Source: Nevskiaceae bacterium
GTDB lineage: Bacteria; Pseudomonadota; Gammaproteobacteria; Nevskiales; Nevskiaceae
Length of the DNA: 64,000 nt
Reading direction: 5' to 3'
Assembly (NCBI GenBank): GCA_008012115.1
Contig: SSEB01000003.1
Location: forward strand, 310,001 to 374,000
The translations under genes were made by a program, and so were the position numbers. The notes below the pieces were generated by a model. The model did not search any database. It worked only from the letters and a program-made list of their open reading frames with translations, and was not told where the DNA came from. Positions within the stretch are counted from its first letter, which is position 1, and every line of letters starts with the position of its first letter. Below, piece by piece: positions 28,607 to 36,783 of the stretch.

Positions 28607-29223
28607 TGGCCCGCGGCGACTACGCCCAGCGCGGCGGCGGCCGCAGCCAGGCGCGGCCCAAGGGCAAGGGCGGGCGCAGCGGCGGCAGCCTGCCGGGCTG
28701 GATCTGGATGGTGCTGGGCCTGTCCTTCGGACTCGCGGTGGCCGCCATTGTCTACATCACGCGCCCGGCGCAGCCGCTGCCGGGGCAGGCGCTGGCGACC
28801 AAGCCTTCCGTCGTTGCGGAACCCGCTGCCCCGCCGGCCAAGCCGGAAGCCACCGGCAAGCCGCAGCCGATCAAGCTGCCGCCCAAGGAAAAGCCGCGCT
28901 TCACCTTCTACGACATCCTGCCCGGGCAGGAAGTGATCGTGCCGGACAACGTCACTGCGCCCGCAGGCAAGGCGCTGCCGGGCGACGACGGCGTCTACGT
29001 CATCCAGGTCGCCGCTTACCGCACGCAGGAGGACGCCGATGCGCAGAAGGCCAGGCTGGCGCTGCTCGGTGTCGAGTCGCGCATTGAGAAGGTGACCATC
29101 GACAACAAGGACACCTACTACCGGGTCCGCGTCGGGCCGGAGAAGAGCCTCGCCAAGGCCCACACCCTGATGGCGCGCCTGGAACAGAACGGCGTGCAGG
29201 GCGTGCTGATGAAGGTGAAGTAG
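28606..29223 (+). CDS. FtsN-like SPOR-domain protein
   Basis: A 205-residue bitopic inner-membrane protein: basic Gly/Arg-rich cytoplasmic N-terminus, one transmembrane helix about 32-52 (GWIWMVLGLSFGLAVAAIVYI) and a Pro/Ala/Lys-rich periplasmic linker. A C-terminal SPOR domain from about 128 (YVIQVAAYRTQEDADAQKARLALLG) ends the protein. SPOR domains bind denuded peptidoglycan at the septum, so a cell-division role like FtsN is likely. Overlap with argS fits the argS-ftsN order. Confidence 0.9.
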   Translation: MARGDYAQRGGGRSQARPKGKGGRSGGSLPGWIWMVLGLSFGLAVAAIVYITRPAQPLPGQALATKPSVVAEPAAPPAKPEATGKPQPIKLPPKEKPRFTFYDILPGQEVIVPDNVTAPAGKALPGDDGVYVIQVAAYRTQEDADAQKARLALLGVESRIEKVTIDNKDTYYRVRVGPEKSLAKAHTLMARLEQNGVQGVLMKVK

Positions 29224-29266
29224 GGCGCACAAGCCCGATGCGTGGTGCCGCAAGGCGCGGGAAATT

Positions 29267-29380
29267 GCCACCCGCTGTCGCCGCAACGGCCCCTGGAATA
29301 GTTATATTTTATATATCAAATAAAAATTAGATTAATAAAAAATAACAGTTCTCGACGACGGTAATCCGAGAGCGGGTGAC
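29267..29380 (+). repeat. 114-bp AT-core palindromic element, copy 4
   Basis: Left end GCCACCCGCT (29267-29276), core 29301-29346 from GTTATATTTTAT to AATAAC, right end AGCGGGTGAC (29371-29380), total 114 bp. This copy lies between two convergent 3' ends (SPOR gene and TetR-like gene), where no promoter is needed. Confidence 0.93.
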
Positions 29381-29428
29381 ATCCCCAGCGGCCCCAGATG
29401 CGACTCGACGCGCACCTGGCGCGCCGCT

Positions 29429-30004
29429 TCAGCGCGGCAGCTGCGATTCCAGGAAGGACCAGAGCAGGGCGCGCGCCGCGGGCTTGGCCTTGCCGGCCTC
29501 GCCTTCCATGCGGCTGGTTTCTTCCACCATGCTGCGCAGCAGGCTCGCCATTTCGTCGGGGTGCTTCGCGCCGCAGCTCTTGAGCTCCAGCGACAGCATC
29601 ACGCGGAAGCTGTTGCGTCGCGCGGCGGCGGCGCGGCCGAGGGCGAGATGGCGGGCTTCCATGTCCAGCAGCTGCAGCCGCACGTTGCGCTGTTCCAGAC
29701 AGGCATCGAGAAAGCCGGTGATGCTCTGGCGCAGGCGCGGCAGTCCGGCGGGCTGACGGCCGCTTTCCTCCACCACGCGATCCAGCACCTGCTTGACGTA
29801 ACGCTGGTGCAGCGCCACCAGCAGCGCCTGGCGTTCGGGAAAGCAGGCCTCGACCGCGGCCAGCGTGACGTTGGCCAGCCGTGCGGCCGTGGCCAGATTC
29901 ACCGAGTGCAGACGGCCGTCGGCGATCCGCGGAGCGATGGCGTCGAGCAGACGTTCAGGCGTGATTTTGGACGTCTTGGAGGAAGACTTGGGCTTAGCCG
30001 CCAT
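29429..30004 (-). CDS. TetR-like transcriptional regulator
   Basis: A 191-residue protein. Residues about 13-60 resemble a TetR HTH (TPERLLDAIAPRIADGRLHSVNLATAARLANVTLAAVEACFPERQALLVAL), preceded by a Lys/Ser-rich tail; the rest is helical, as expected for a ligand-binding domain. The HTH is somewhat divergent, so the DNA-binding role is probable, not certain. No adjacent target gene is obvious. Confidence 0.75.
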   Translation of the reverse strand: MAAKPKSSSKTSKITPERLLDAIAPRIADGRLHSVNLATAARLANVTLAAVEACFPERQALLVALHQRYVKQVLDRVVEESGRQPAGLPRLRQSITGFLDACLEQRNVRLQLLDMEARHLALGRAAAARRNSFRVMLSLELKSCGAKHPDEMASLLRSMVEETSRMEGEAGKAKPAARALLWSFLESQLPR

Positions 30005-30116
30005 GGTTGGGCTTTGGGTACGAGGGCAGAAGGCGTAGGAAATATCTTACGCTGAATGCGGGCGCCGCGGGAGCGCACCGCCACCCTGACCCCAAGGATG
30101 TCGCGCCGCAGTCGCC

Positions 30117-33100
30117 TCAGAGCGGCGTCAGGTTGGCGTAGCCCAGCATCAGCCGTTTGGTGCCGTGGGCCTTGAAGCGGATTTCCACCTGCGCGCGATC
30201 GCCGTCGCCGTCGAAGGACAGGATGGTGCCCTCGCCGAAGCGGGCGTGGCTGACGCGCTGGCCCAGCTTGTAGCCGCCCGGGCCGGTGTCGCTGAGCTTG
30301 GGCGCGGCGGCCGCGCTGCGCGCCGGGTAGCCGTCCTTGTTGTAGCTGCCGCCGCCAAAGGCACTGCTGGCGTAGCTGCCGCTGTTGTAAGCGCCGTCGC
30401 GCCATGACGAGGCCTGCGGCCGCGGCGCGAACGCTGGCCGCAGGATACCGGCACGCGGCCGCGTCTCATCGACACAGTCGGCGGGGATTTCTTTCAGGAA
30501 CATCGACGGCAGATTGATCTGTTCGACGCCGTGCAGCCGCCGCATCTCGGCGTAGCTCAGGTACAGGCGCTCCCGCGCGCGGGTGATGCCGACGTAGCAG
30601 AGGCGGCGTTCCTCCTCGAGATTGCCCTCGTCCATGGTGCGCTGGCTGGGGAACAGGCCGTTCTCCATGCCGACCATGAACACCACCGGAAACTCCAGGC
30701 CCTTGGCGGCGTGCAGCGTCATCAGCTGCACGCAGTCCTCGCCGGGGCCGGCCTGCTCGTCGCCGGCTTCCAGCGAGGCGTGCGTGAGGAAGGCGGTGAG
30801 CGGCTCCAGCGTCGGCTCGCCTTCGCCGGCCGGCGGCAGTTCCTCGAAGCCACGCGCGGCGCTGATCAGTTCGTCGAGGTTTTCCAGGCGCGCCTCGGCC
30901 TGTTCGCCGCGCTCTTTCTTGTAGTGTTCGCGCAGGCCGCTGCGCTCGATCACGCGGCCGGTGGCCTCGCTCAGCGTGAGGCCACGCGTGTCGGCGAACA
31001 TCTGCTCGATCAGCGCCAGGAAGGCGCCGACGGCATTGGCGGAGCGGCCCAGCGTCTGCGCGCCGCTGTTGGCAGCGGTCCACAGCGACACGTTCTGGCT
31101 GCGCGCAATCTCGCGCAGTTTCTCGATGGTGGTGGCGCCGATGCCGCGCGGCGGCGTGTTCACCGCGCGCTCGAAACTGGTGTCGTCGTCGCGGTTGTGC
31201 AGCAGCCGCAGGTAGGCCAGCGCATCCTTCACTTCCATGCGCTCGAAGAAGCGCAGGCCGCCGTAGATACGATAAGGGATGCGCGCCTTGATCAGCGTCT
31301 CTTCCAGCACGCGCGACTGCGCGCCCATGCGATAGAGCACGGCCAGATCCGAGTGGCGCGCGCGGCCGTCGAGATGCTCGCGCATGCGGTTGACCACGAA
31401 CTCGGCTTCGTCGTACTCGTTGTAGGCGGCGTAAAGCTGGATCGCCTCGCCCTCGTTGCCGTCGGTCCACAGCTCCTTGCCCAGGCGCGCGCTGTTGCGC
31501 GCGATCAGGCCATTGGCGGCCTTGAGGATGGTGCCGGTGGAGCGGTAGTTCTGCTCCAGCTTGATGATCTGGGTGCCGGGAAAATCGCGGTCCAGCTTCA
31601 TCATGTTTTCGACGCGCGCGCCGCGCCAGGAGTAGATGCTCTGGTCGTCGTCGCCGACCGCGAACAGCGTGCCGGTGTGGCCGGCCAGCACGCGCAGCCA
31701 CTCGTACTGCAGGCGGTTGGTGTCCTGGAATTCGTCGACCAGGATATGGCGGAAGCGCTGGCGGTAGTGGCGCTGGATGTCCGCGTTGTCGCGGCACAAC
31801 TCGTAGGCGCGCAGCAGCAGTTCGGCGAAATCCACTAGGCCGTTGCGCTCGCACTGCTCCTGGTAGGCGGCGTAGGCGCGCACCAGCGTGCGCTGCGTCG
31901 GGTCGCCCAGGTCCTGCAGATGCTGCGGCCGGCGCCCTTCTTCCTTCTGGCCGTTGATGAAGCCGGCGACCTGCTTGGGCTGCCACTTGTCCTCGGGCAG
32001 CTCCAGCGCGCGCAGCACGCGCTTGACCAGGCGCACCTGGTCGTCGGCGTCGAGAATCTGGAAATTCTGCGGCAGCCTGGCTTCCTTCCAGTGCATGCGC
32101 AGCATGCGGTGCGCGGTGCCGTGGAAGGTGCCGACCCACATCGCGCGCACCGGGATGCTGACCAGCTGCTCGATGCGCCCGCGCATCTCCGCCGCCGCCT
32201 TGTTGGTGAAGGTGACGGCGAGGATCGACAGCGGCGACACGCCTTCGCGCGCGATCAGCCAGGCGATGCGATGCACCAGCACGCGCGTCTTTCCCGAGCC
32301 CGCGCCGGCCAGCACCAGCCGGTGCTCGGTCGGGGCCGTCACCGCCTCCTTCTGCGCGGGGTTTAAGGGAGCAATCAGCGCTCCAAGAAAGTCGTTGGCC
32401 GGTGGACTTTCCAAGGATTTTCCCCAGGGATGAGAGATATCTATCTGCGCATCAAGTTGCTGCGCTCGCTTTTGGGCCTCGGCTGATTCCCGTTGTTTAT
32501 GCTTTTCAATTTCGGCTAATCGTTCATTCTCTTGTCTTTGTGCTTCTTCTGCTGCCAATTGCGCAAGCTCGGCTTCGCGTTTGCGAGCTTGCTTCTCCAC
32601 CGCCAGGAACTGAGGGTGATAAATCCATTTCTTATTGAATTGCTCTACCAACACAAGGTTTCTTATTTCTTCTTGGCTCTTTGTGATGTCATTTTTTTGA
32701 AGTTCAATTTCAAGAGTTGCGAGATTGTGAATTCTGATGGAACGATTTTTGTCGCCATGAACTTTCTTGGTTACAGCCACCTCGATTGCAAAGTCAAAAG
32801 GCTCTGAATGTATATATGCATCTGGCCTGATGGAGCCAAAGACCTTTTCAAGTTCGACTGAATGAATGGGCCGGCTTGCCACTCCAAATTGTTCGCCCCC
32901 TATTTCAATTTCATTGAATGGATAGAAAGGGAAGGGAATATTCACCACGTAATTGAGCGCAGGCGTGTTTATGATTTGAGCGCTAGCAATTATTTGCTTA
33001 GCTAGTTTATGCAACGTGGTCTCTGCACTAAATTCGCAGTGGCCTATGCTTTTGTGGGCAAAGCAATGTGCTCGCTCTTCACCTTTCCGCGCGACTAGCA

Positions 33101-33206
33101 CTCCGTGGCACGCGGGGCATATGCAATTGCAAGCCTCTCCTCGTTCAACTTCATCTATGTGAACGATGCGGCCACCTTTTAGAGCATAGGGAATCAATAG
33201 TTCCAT
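30117..33206 (-). CDS. uvrD: CoiA-like nuclease domain fused to UvrD/PcrA helicase
   Basis: A single 1029-residue frame. Residues 1-170 resemble CoiA-like proteins: a zinc-binding CPACH (Cys30, Cys33) with HCFAH (Cys48, His51), then a PD-(D/E)xK-like core RPDAYI (Asp129) and FAIEVAVTKKV (Glu142, Lys147/148), ending TLEIEL. Residues about 205-255 form a charged coiled coil (KQARKREAELAQLAAEEAQRQ). UvrD starts near 272 (LGALIAPLNPAQKEAV) with Walker A GAGSGKT at 301-307 and all SF1A motifs (VDEFQDTN, GDDDQSIYSWRGA, VQLMTLHAAKGLEFP), then the Tudor-like C-terminal tail. The N-terminal part is much more AT-rich than the helicase. It replaces only the usual few residues before the UvrD core. UvrD alone unwinds DNA in mismatch and excision repair; the nuclease activity is inferred. 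Confidence 0.9.
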   Translation of the reverse strand: MELLIPYALKGGRIVHIDEVERGEACNCICPACHGVLVARKGEERAHCFAHKSIGHCEFSAETTLHKLAKQIIASAQIINTPALNYVVNIPFPFYPFNEIEIGGEQFGVASRPIHSVELEKVFGSIRPDAYIHSEPFDFAIEVAVTKKVHGDKNRSIRIHNLATLEIELQKNDITKSQEEIRNLVLVEQFNKKWIYHPQFLAVEKQARKREAELAQLAAEEAQRQENERLAEIEKHKQRESAEAQKRAQQLDAQIDISHPWGKSLESPPANDFLGALIAPLNPAQKEAVTAPTEHRLVLAGAGSGKTRVLVHRIAWLIAREGVSPLSILAVTFTNKAAAEMRGRIEQLVSIPVRAMWVGTFHGTAHRMLRMHWKEARLPQNFQILDADDQVRLVKRVLRALELPEDKWQPKQVAGFINGQKEEGRRPQHLQDLGDPTQRTLVRAYAAYQEQCERNGLVDFAELLLRAYELCRDNADIQRHYRQRFRHILVDEFQDTNRLQYEWLRVLAGHTGTLFAVGDDDQSIYSWRGARVENMMKLDRDFPGTQIIKLEQNYRSTGTILKAANGLIARNSARLGKELWTDGNEGEAIQLYAAYNEYDEAEFVVNRMREHLDGRARHSDLAVLYRMGAQSRVLEETLIKARIPYRIYGGLRFFERMEVKDALAYLRLLHNRDDDTSFERAVNTPPRGIGATTIEKLREIARSQNVSLWTAANSGAQTLGRSANAVGAFLALIEQMFADTRGLTLSEATGRVIERSGLREHYKKERGEQAEARLENLDELISAARGFEELPPAGEGEPTLEPLTAFLTHASLEAGDEQAGPGEDCVQLMTLHAAKGLEFPVVFMVGMENGLFPSQRTMDEGNLEEERRLCYVGITRARERLYLSYAEMRRLHGVEQINLPSMFLKEIPADCVDETRPRAGILRPAFAPRPQASSWRDGAYNSGSYASSAFGGGSYNKDGYPARSAAAAPKLSDTGPGGYKLGQRVSHARFGEGTILSFDGDGDRAQVEIRFKAHGTKRLMLGYANLTPL

Positions 33207-33307
33207 GAATTTTCGTAGTATCTAGTTGGCGGTACGCATGAACGCGTAATTCTATCGGGACGAAGGCAGAATGGCGCTTCTACAGAGACAATCTTGGGGA
33301 AATGTTT

Positions 33308-34114
33308 ATGGCACAGACCATTCTCATCACCGGCGCCAGCACCGGCATTGGCCAGGCGACGGCGGAGCTGTTCTTCGAGCGCGGCTGGAACGTGGTCGCC
33401 ACCATGCGCAAGCCGCGTCGCAACCGTGAGGACCAGCGCTGGCTGGAGCTGCCGCTGGACGTCACCGACGCCGCCTCGATCCAGGCGGCGCGGGACCAGT
33501 CCATCGACCGCTTCGGGCGCATCGACGCCATCGTCAACAACGCCGGCTACGGCCTGGTCGGCACCTTCGAGTCGATGGACGAGGACAAGATCCGCCGCCA
33601 GTTCGAGACCAACGTGTTCGGCCTGATGCGCGTGACGCGCGCCTTTCTGCCGCACATGCGCCGCAACGGCGCCGGCGTGATCGTCAACGTCGCCAGCATG
33701 GGCGGGCGGCTGACGTTTCCCTTCTACAGCGTCTACCACGCCACCAAGTGGGCGGTGGACGGCTTCACCGAATCGCTGCAGTTCGAGCTGTCGGCCACCG
33801 GCGTGCGCGTGAAGCTGATCGAGCCGGGGGCGATCAAGACGGATTTCTACGACCGCTCCGCCGACTTCACCCACGACCGCGCGCTGACCGAGTACAACGC
33901 GCTGGTCGAGAAGGGCATGAAGAAGATGAATGCCGCCGGCGCCAAGGGTGCGGCGCCGCTGGTGGTGGCGGAGACCATCTGGCGCGCCGTCACCGACGGC
34001 TCCGGCAAGCTGCGCTACCCGGTGGGCGCCGATGCCAAGGGCCTGCTGGCGATGCGCCGCTTCCTGCCCGACGGCGTCTGGCGCAGCATGATCAGCGGCC
34101 AGCTGTTGAAGTAG
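33308..34114 (+). CDS. Short-chain dehydrogenase/reductase
   Basis: A 268-residue classical SDR with TGASTGIGQA, NNAGYG, Ser in NVASMGG and YHATK; the strand DVTDAAS binds the cofactor adenine. The overall pattern (QFETNVFGLMRVTRAFLPHMR, TESLQFELSATGVRVKLIEPGAIKTDF) is that of broad oxidoreductases acting on steroids or carbonyls; the substrate is unknown. ATG 33308 is preferred because GGGGA lies at a proper distance, while ATG 33302 abuts it. Its 3' end overlaps the convergent gene at 34092-34646 by 23 bp. Confidence 0.88.
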   Translation: MAQTILITGASTGIGQATAELFFERGWNVVATMRKPRRNREDQRWLELPLDVTDAASIQAARDQSIDRFGRIDAIVNNAGYGLVGTFESMDEDKIRRQFETNVFGLMRVTRAFLPHMRRNGAGVIVNVASMGGRLTFPFYSVYHATKWAVDGFTESLQFELSATGVRVKLIEPGAIKTDFYDRSADFTHDRALTEYNALVEKGMKKMNAAGAKGAAPLVVAETIWRAVTDGSGKLRYPVGADAKGLLAMRRFLPDGVWRSMISGQLLK

Positions 34115-34646
34115 CCGCCAGCGCCTGGCGGAAGCTGGGCTTGCTGATGTCGTACTGGCGCGGCTGGCGCACGCGCGCGCGGTAGACCACCTGTCCCTCC
34201 TGGCCCGGCTGCACCACCAGCGGCAGGTCCCAGCGCAGGTTGGTCACGTCCTGCGGCAGCAGCGAGCGCTGCGAGCCGTCGGCGTTGGTTTCGGTGAGCT
34301 TCTCCAGCGGCGCGTAGTTGACGCCGCGGTCGATCGACACCTCCGGCTTGGCGTCGGAGCCCTCGACCCAGCCGGCGACGTACTCCACCTCGTCCGGAAT
34401 CGAGACGTTGATCGAGACATCGTCCGAGGCGGCGTCGCCGACGTTGCGGTAGTGGATGGCGTAGACCAGCGTGTCGCCCGGCTTCACCGTGCCGGCAGGG
34501 CGCAGGGTGCGCACCATCTCGCCGCTGGCGCTGCTGCGCAGCGTTTCCAGCATCGGCGGCTGGCCGCGGAACTCCAGCTTGGGGCCGGCCAGCGTCGGGC
34601 CGGCGACGGCAAGGCACAGCAGGGCGAGGGCGGCAGGGCGTGGCAT
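34092..34646 (-). CDS. Secreted DUF11-like repeat protein
   Basis: A 184-residue exported protein (signal peptide MPRPAALALLCLAVAGPTLA). Most of it is one Ig-like domain of the DUF11 / conserved-repeat type: AGTVKPGDTLVYAIHYRNVGDAASDDVSINVSIPDEVEYVAG, ending with DLPLVVQPGQEGQVVYRARVR. Such domains are usually structural. Its start overlaps the terC stop (TGATG), so the two are translationally coupled, an unusual partner for TerC. Function unknown. Confidence 0.75.
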   Translation of the reverse strand: MPRPAALALLCLAVAGPTLAGPKLEFRGQPPMLETLRSSASGEMVRTLRPAGTVKPGDTLVYAIHYRNVGDAASDDVSINVSIPDEVEYVAGWVEGSDAKPEVSIDRGVNYAPLEKLTETNADGSQRSLLPQDVTNLRWDLPLVVQPGQEGQVVYRARVRQPRQYDISKPSFRQALAATSTAGR

Positions 34647-35368
34647 CAGCTGAGTTTCTTCGGGGCGTGGCGCAAGCGCAAGTTGACCATCTCCACGCCT
34701 ACCGAGAAGGCCATGGCGAAGTAGATGTAGCCCTTCGGTACGTGGAAGCCGAGGGCTTCGCCCACCAGCGCGCCGCCGACCATGATCAGGAAGGACAGCG
34801 CCAGCATCTTCACCGTCGGGTGGCGGTCGACGAAGGCCGACAGCGGGCCGGCGAAGAACATCATGCAGACGATGGCGATGACGATGGCCGCGATCATCAC
34901 CGGCAGGTTGCCGGTCATGCCGATGGCGGTGATCACCGAGTCCAGCGAGAACACGATGTCGAGAATCATGATCTGCACGATGGCGCCGACGAAGCCCGGC
35001 GTCTTGCGCGTCACCGGCGTGTCGTCGCCGCCGGCGCCCTCCAGCGACTCGTGGATTTCGCTGACGCTCTTGTAGAGCAGGAACAGGCCGCCGCCGAACA
35101 GGACAATGTCGCGGCCCGAGACCTCGTGGCCGGCCACCGCGAACCACGGCTGGGTCAGGCTCGCCAGCCAGGACAGCGAGAACAGCAGCAGCACGCGCGT
35201 CAGCAGCGCGCCGCCCAGCCCCAGCACGCGCGCGCGGGCCTGCTGCGCCGCCGGCAGCTTGGCGACGATGATCGACAGGAAGATGATGTTGTCGACGCCC
35301 AGCACGATCTCCAGTGCGGTCAGCGTCAGCAGGGCCAGCCAGAGTTCCGGCTGCAACAGCGCGTCCAT
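34646..35368 (-). CDS. TerC-family membrane protein
   Basis: A 240-residue protein with seven predicted transmembrane helices. Two TerC motifs with membrane Asp are visible: EIVLGVDNIIFLS (about residues 18-30) and DIVFSLDSVITAIGM. The family includes Alx, a manganese exporter, and TerC, which supports metal loading of exported proteins in some bacteria. Start MDALLQPELWLALL at 35368 is chosen because the longer frame adds a basic non-conserved tail. It is coupled to the DUF11-like gene downstream. I see no riboswitch in front of this one. Confidence 0.9.
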   Translation of the reverse strand: MDALLQPELWLALLTLTALEIVLGVDNIIFLSIIVAKLPAAQQARARVLGLGGALLTRVLLLFSLSWLASLTQPWFAVAGHEVSGRDIVLFGGGLFLLYKSVSEIHESLEGAGGDDTPVTRKTPGFVGAIVQIMILDIVFSLDSVITAIGMTGNLPVMIAAIVIAIVCMMFFAGPLSAFVDRHPTVKMLALSFLIMVGGALVGEALGFHVPKGYIYFAMAFSVGVEMVNLRLRHAPKKLS

Positions 35369-35414
35369 CGTGTAAAGGCTCAGTAAAAAAGACCGCTCAT
35401 CATATCCTCTGCGC

Positions 35415-35528
35415 GCCACCCGCTCGGGTGCGTTCCCTTGGGAAGATCGTTATAAAAAATCATGCAAATTTATATTTGATTGATATTTAATAACAACCTG
35501 GAAGGCCCCGTAGACGAGAGCGGGTGGC
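35415..35528 (+). repeat. 114-bp AT-core palindromic element, copy 5
   Basis: Left end GCCACCCGCT (35415-35424), core 35449-35494 from GTTATAAAA to AATAAC, right end AGCGGGTGGC (35519-35528): perfect outer 10-bp inverted repeat, 114 bp. The left arm has the perfect small palindrome TTCCCTTGGGAA. It sits between divergent terC and the glycosyltransferase gene. Confidence 0.96.
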
Positions 35529-35637
35529 GCTCTCGCGGTGCTGCCCGGCGCGGTTCTGTCAAAAAAGCTTCGCGCAAGCGTCATCGCCCGGTGACGCCAC
35601 GCGCCTAGGCTGGCCGCATGGACAATGGAGCACGACC

Positions 35638-36774
35638 ATGCGCATCGCTTACGGCGTGATGGGATACGGGCGCGGCCATGCCATGCGCACCAGCGCGGTA
35701 TTGCCGGACCTGATGAAACACCACGAGGTGACGGTCTTCGCCGGCGGCGACGCCTACGAGGAGCTGGCGCCGCGTTTCCCGACGGTGCGCATCCCCATCA
35801 TCGGCTACCAGTACAACGCGCGCGGCACGCACTCCGTGCCCAGGACGCTGACCCAGAACTTCGCGCCGATGGCCGACCTGCTGTTCGGCGGTCACGGCAT
35901 GGAACAGGTCGAGCGCGAGTTCAAGTCGCGTGGCATCCAGCTGGTGATCTCGGACTCCGAGGCGTGGACGCACCGCGTCGCGCAGAAGCTGAAGATTCCG
36001 CGCATCAGCTTCGACCACGTCGGCATCATCGCCTACTGCAAGCCGCATTTTCCGCCGGACCTGTGGCTGGCCGGCCAGCGCGACGCCTGGGGTTATCGCA
36101 CGCTGATGGGCATCCCCGAGCGCATCCTCATCTCCAGCTTCTATCCGGCCGAAGGCGCCTACCCGGGCGTGCGTATCGTCGGACCGATGCTGCGCGACGA
36201 GGTGTTGCAGGCCAAGCCGCAGGACGGCGATTTCCTGCTCGCCTACTTCAACAAGGGGCAGCACCAGTATCGGCCCAACGTCGACCGCGCGCTGCGCCAG
36301 CTCGACTGTCCGGTGCTGGTCTACGGCACGCCGTATCGCGGCCAGGTGGAGAACCTCGACTTCCGTGCGCCGAGCCGCGAGTGGTTCGTGCACGATCTGG
36401 CGCGCTGTCGCGGCGTGCTCACCACCGCCGGCAACCAGACCATCGGCGAGGCCATCCACTTCGGCAAGCCGGTGTTCGCGATGCCGGAAGACGCCTTCGA
36501 GCAGCGCCTCAACGCGCACATGATCGAGCGCATGGGCGTGGGCATGCGCGGCGCCATGACCTCGCTGACGCCCAGCGACATCGACCGTTTCCTCGGTCAC
36601 GGCGACTGGTATCGCTCCAACATGCGCGAGCATGCGCGCGACGGCCGCAGCGAGGCCATCGAGACGCTGCATCGCTTCATCGGTGAACTGACGCAGCAGC
36701 CGCGCCGAGTGACGGTTCGGCGCGCCAAGCCGCGCCGCAAGGCCGGCATCGCCCGCGCGCCCGTCAGCGTCTGA
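35638..36774 (+). CDS. Glycosyltransferase, GT-B fold (MJ1255/VC2487-type)
   Basis: A 378-residue protein. The N-terminal half begins MRIAYGVMGYGRGHAMRTSAVLPDL, a Gly-rich loop as in GT28-like enzymes. The C-terminal half carries CRGVLTTAGNQTIGEAIHFGKPVFAMPEDAFEQRLNA, the nucleotide-sugar site of MGT-like and MurG-like transferases. No membrane segment is seen. Donor and acceptor cannot be told from sequence. GGAG precedes the ATG at 35638. A very basic tail (RRVTVRRAKPRRKAG) could contact membrane or nucleic acid. It is monocistronic as far as seen. Confidence 0.82.
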   Translation: MRIAYGVMGYGRGHAMRTSAVLPDLMKHHEVTVFAGGDAYEELAPRFPTVRIPIIGYQYNARGTHSVPRTLTQNFAPMADLLFGGHGMEQVEREFKSRGIQLVISDSEAWTHRVAQKLKIPRISFDHVGIIAYCKPHFPPDLWLAGQRDAWGYRTLMGIPERILISSFYPAEGAYPGVRIVGPMLRDEVLQAKPQDGDFLLAYFNKGQHQYRPNVDRALRQLDCPVLVYGTPYRGQVENLDFRAPSREWFVHDLARCRGVLTTAGNQTIGEAIHFGKPVFAMPEDAFEQRLNAHMIERMGVGMRGAMTSLTPSDIDRFLGHGDWYRSNMREHARDGRSEAIETLHRFIGELTQQPRRVTVRRAKPRRKAGIARAPVSV

Positions 36775-36783
36775 CGCGCCGCC

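Noticed and set aside
32400..33300. The AT-rich stretch as part of a prophage or genomic island
   Set aside because: No integrase, phage genes, tRNA or attachment repeats flank it; the foreign part seems confined to the N-terminal domain of one gene.
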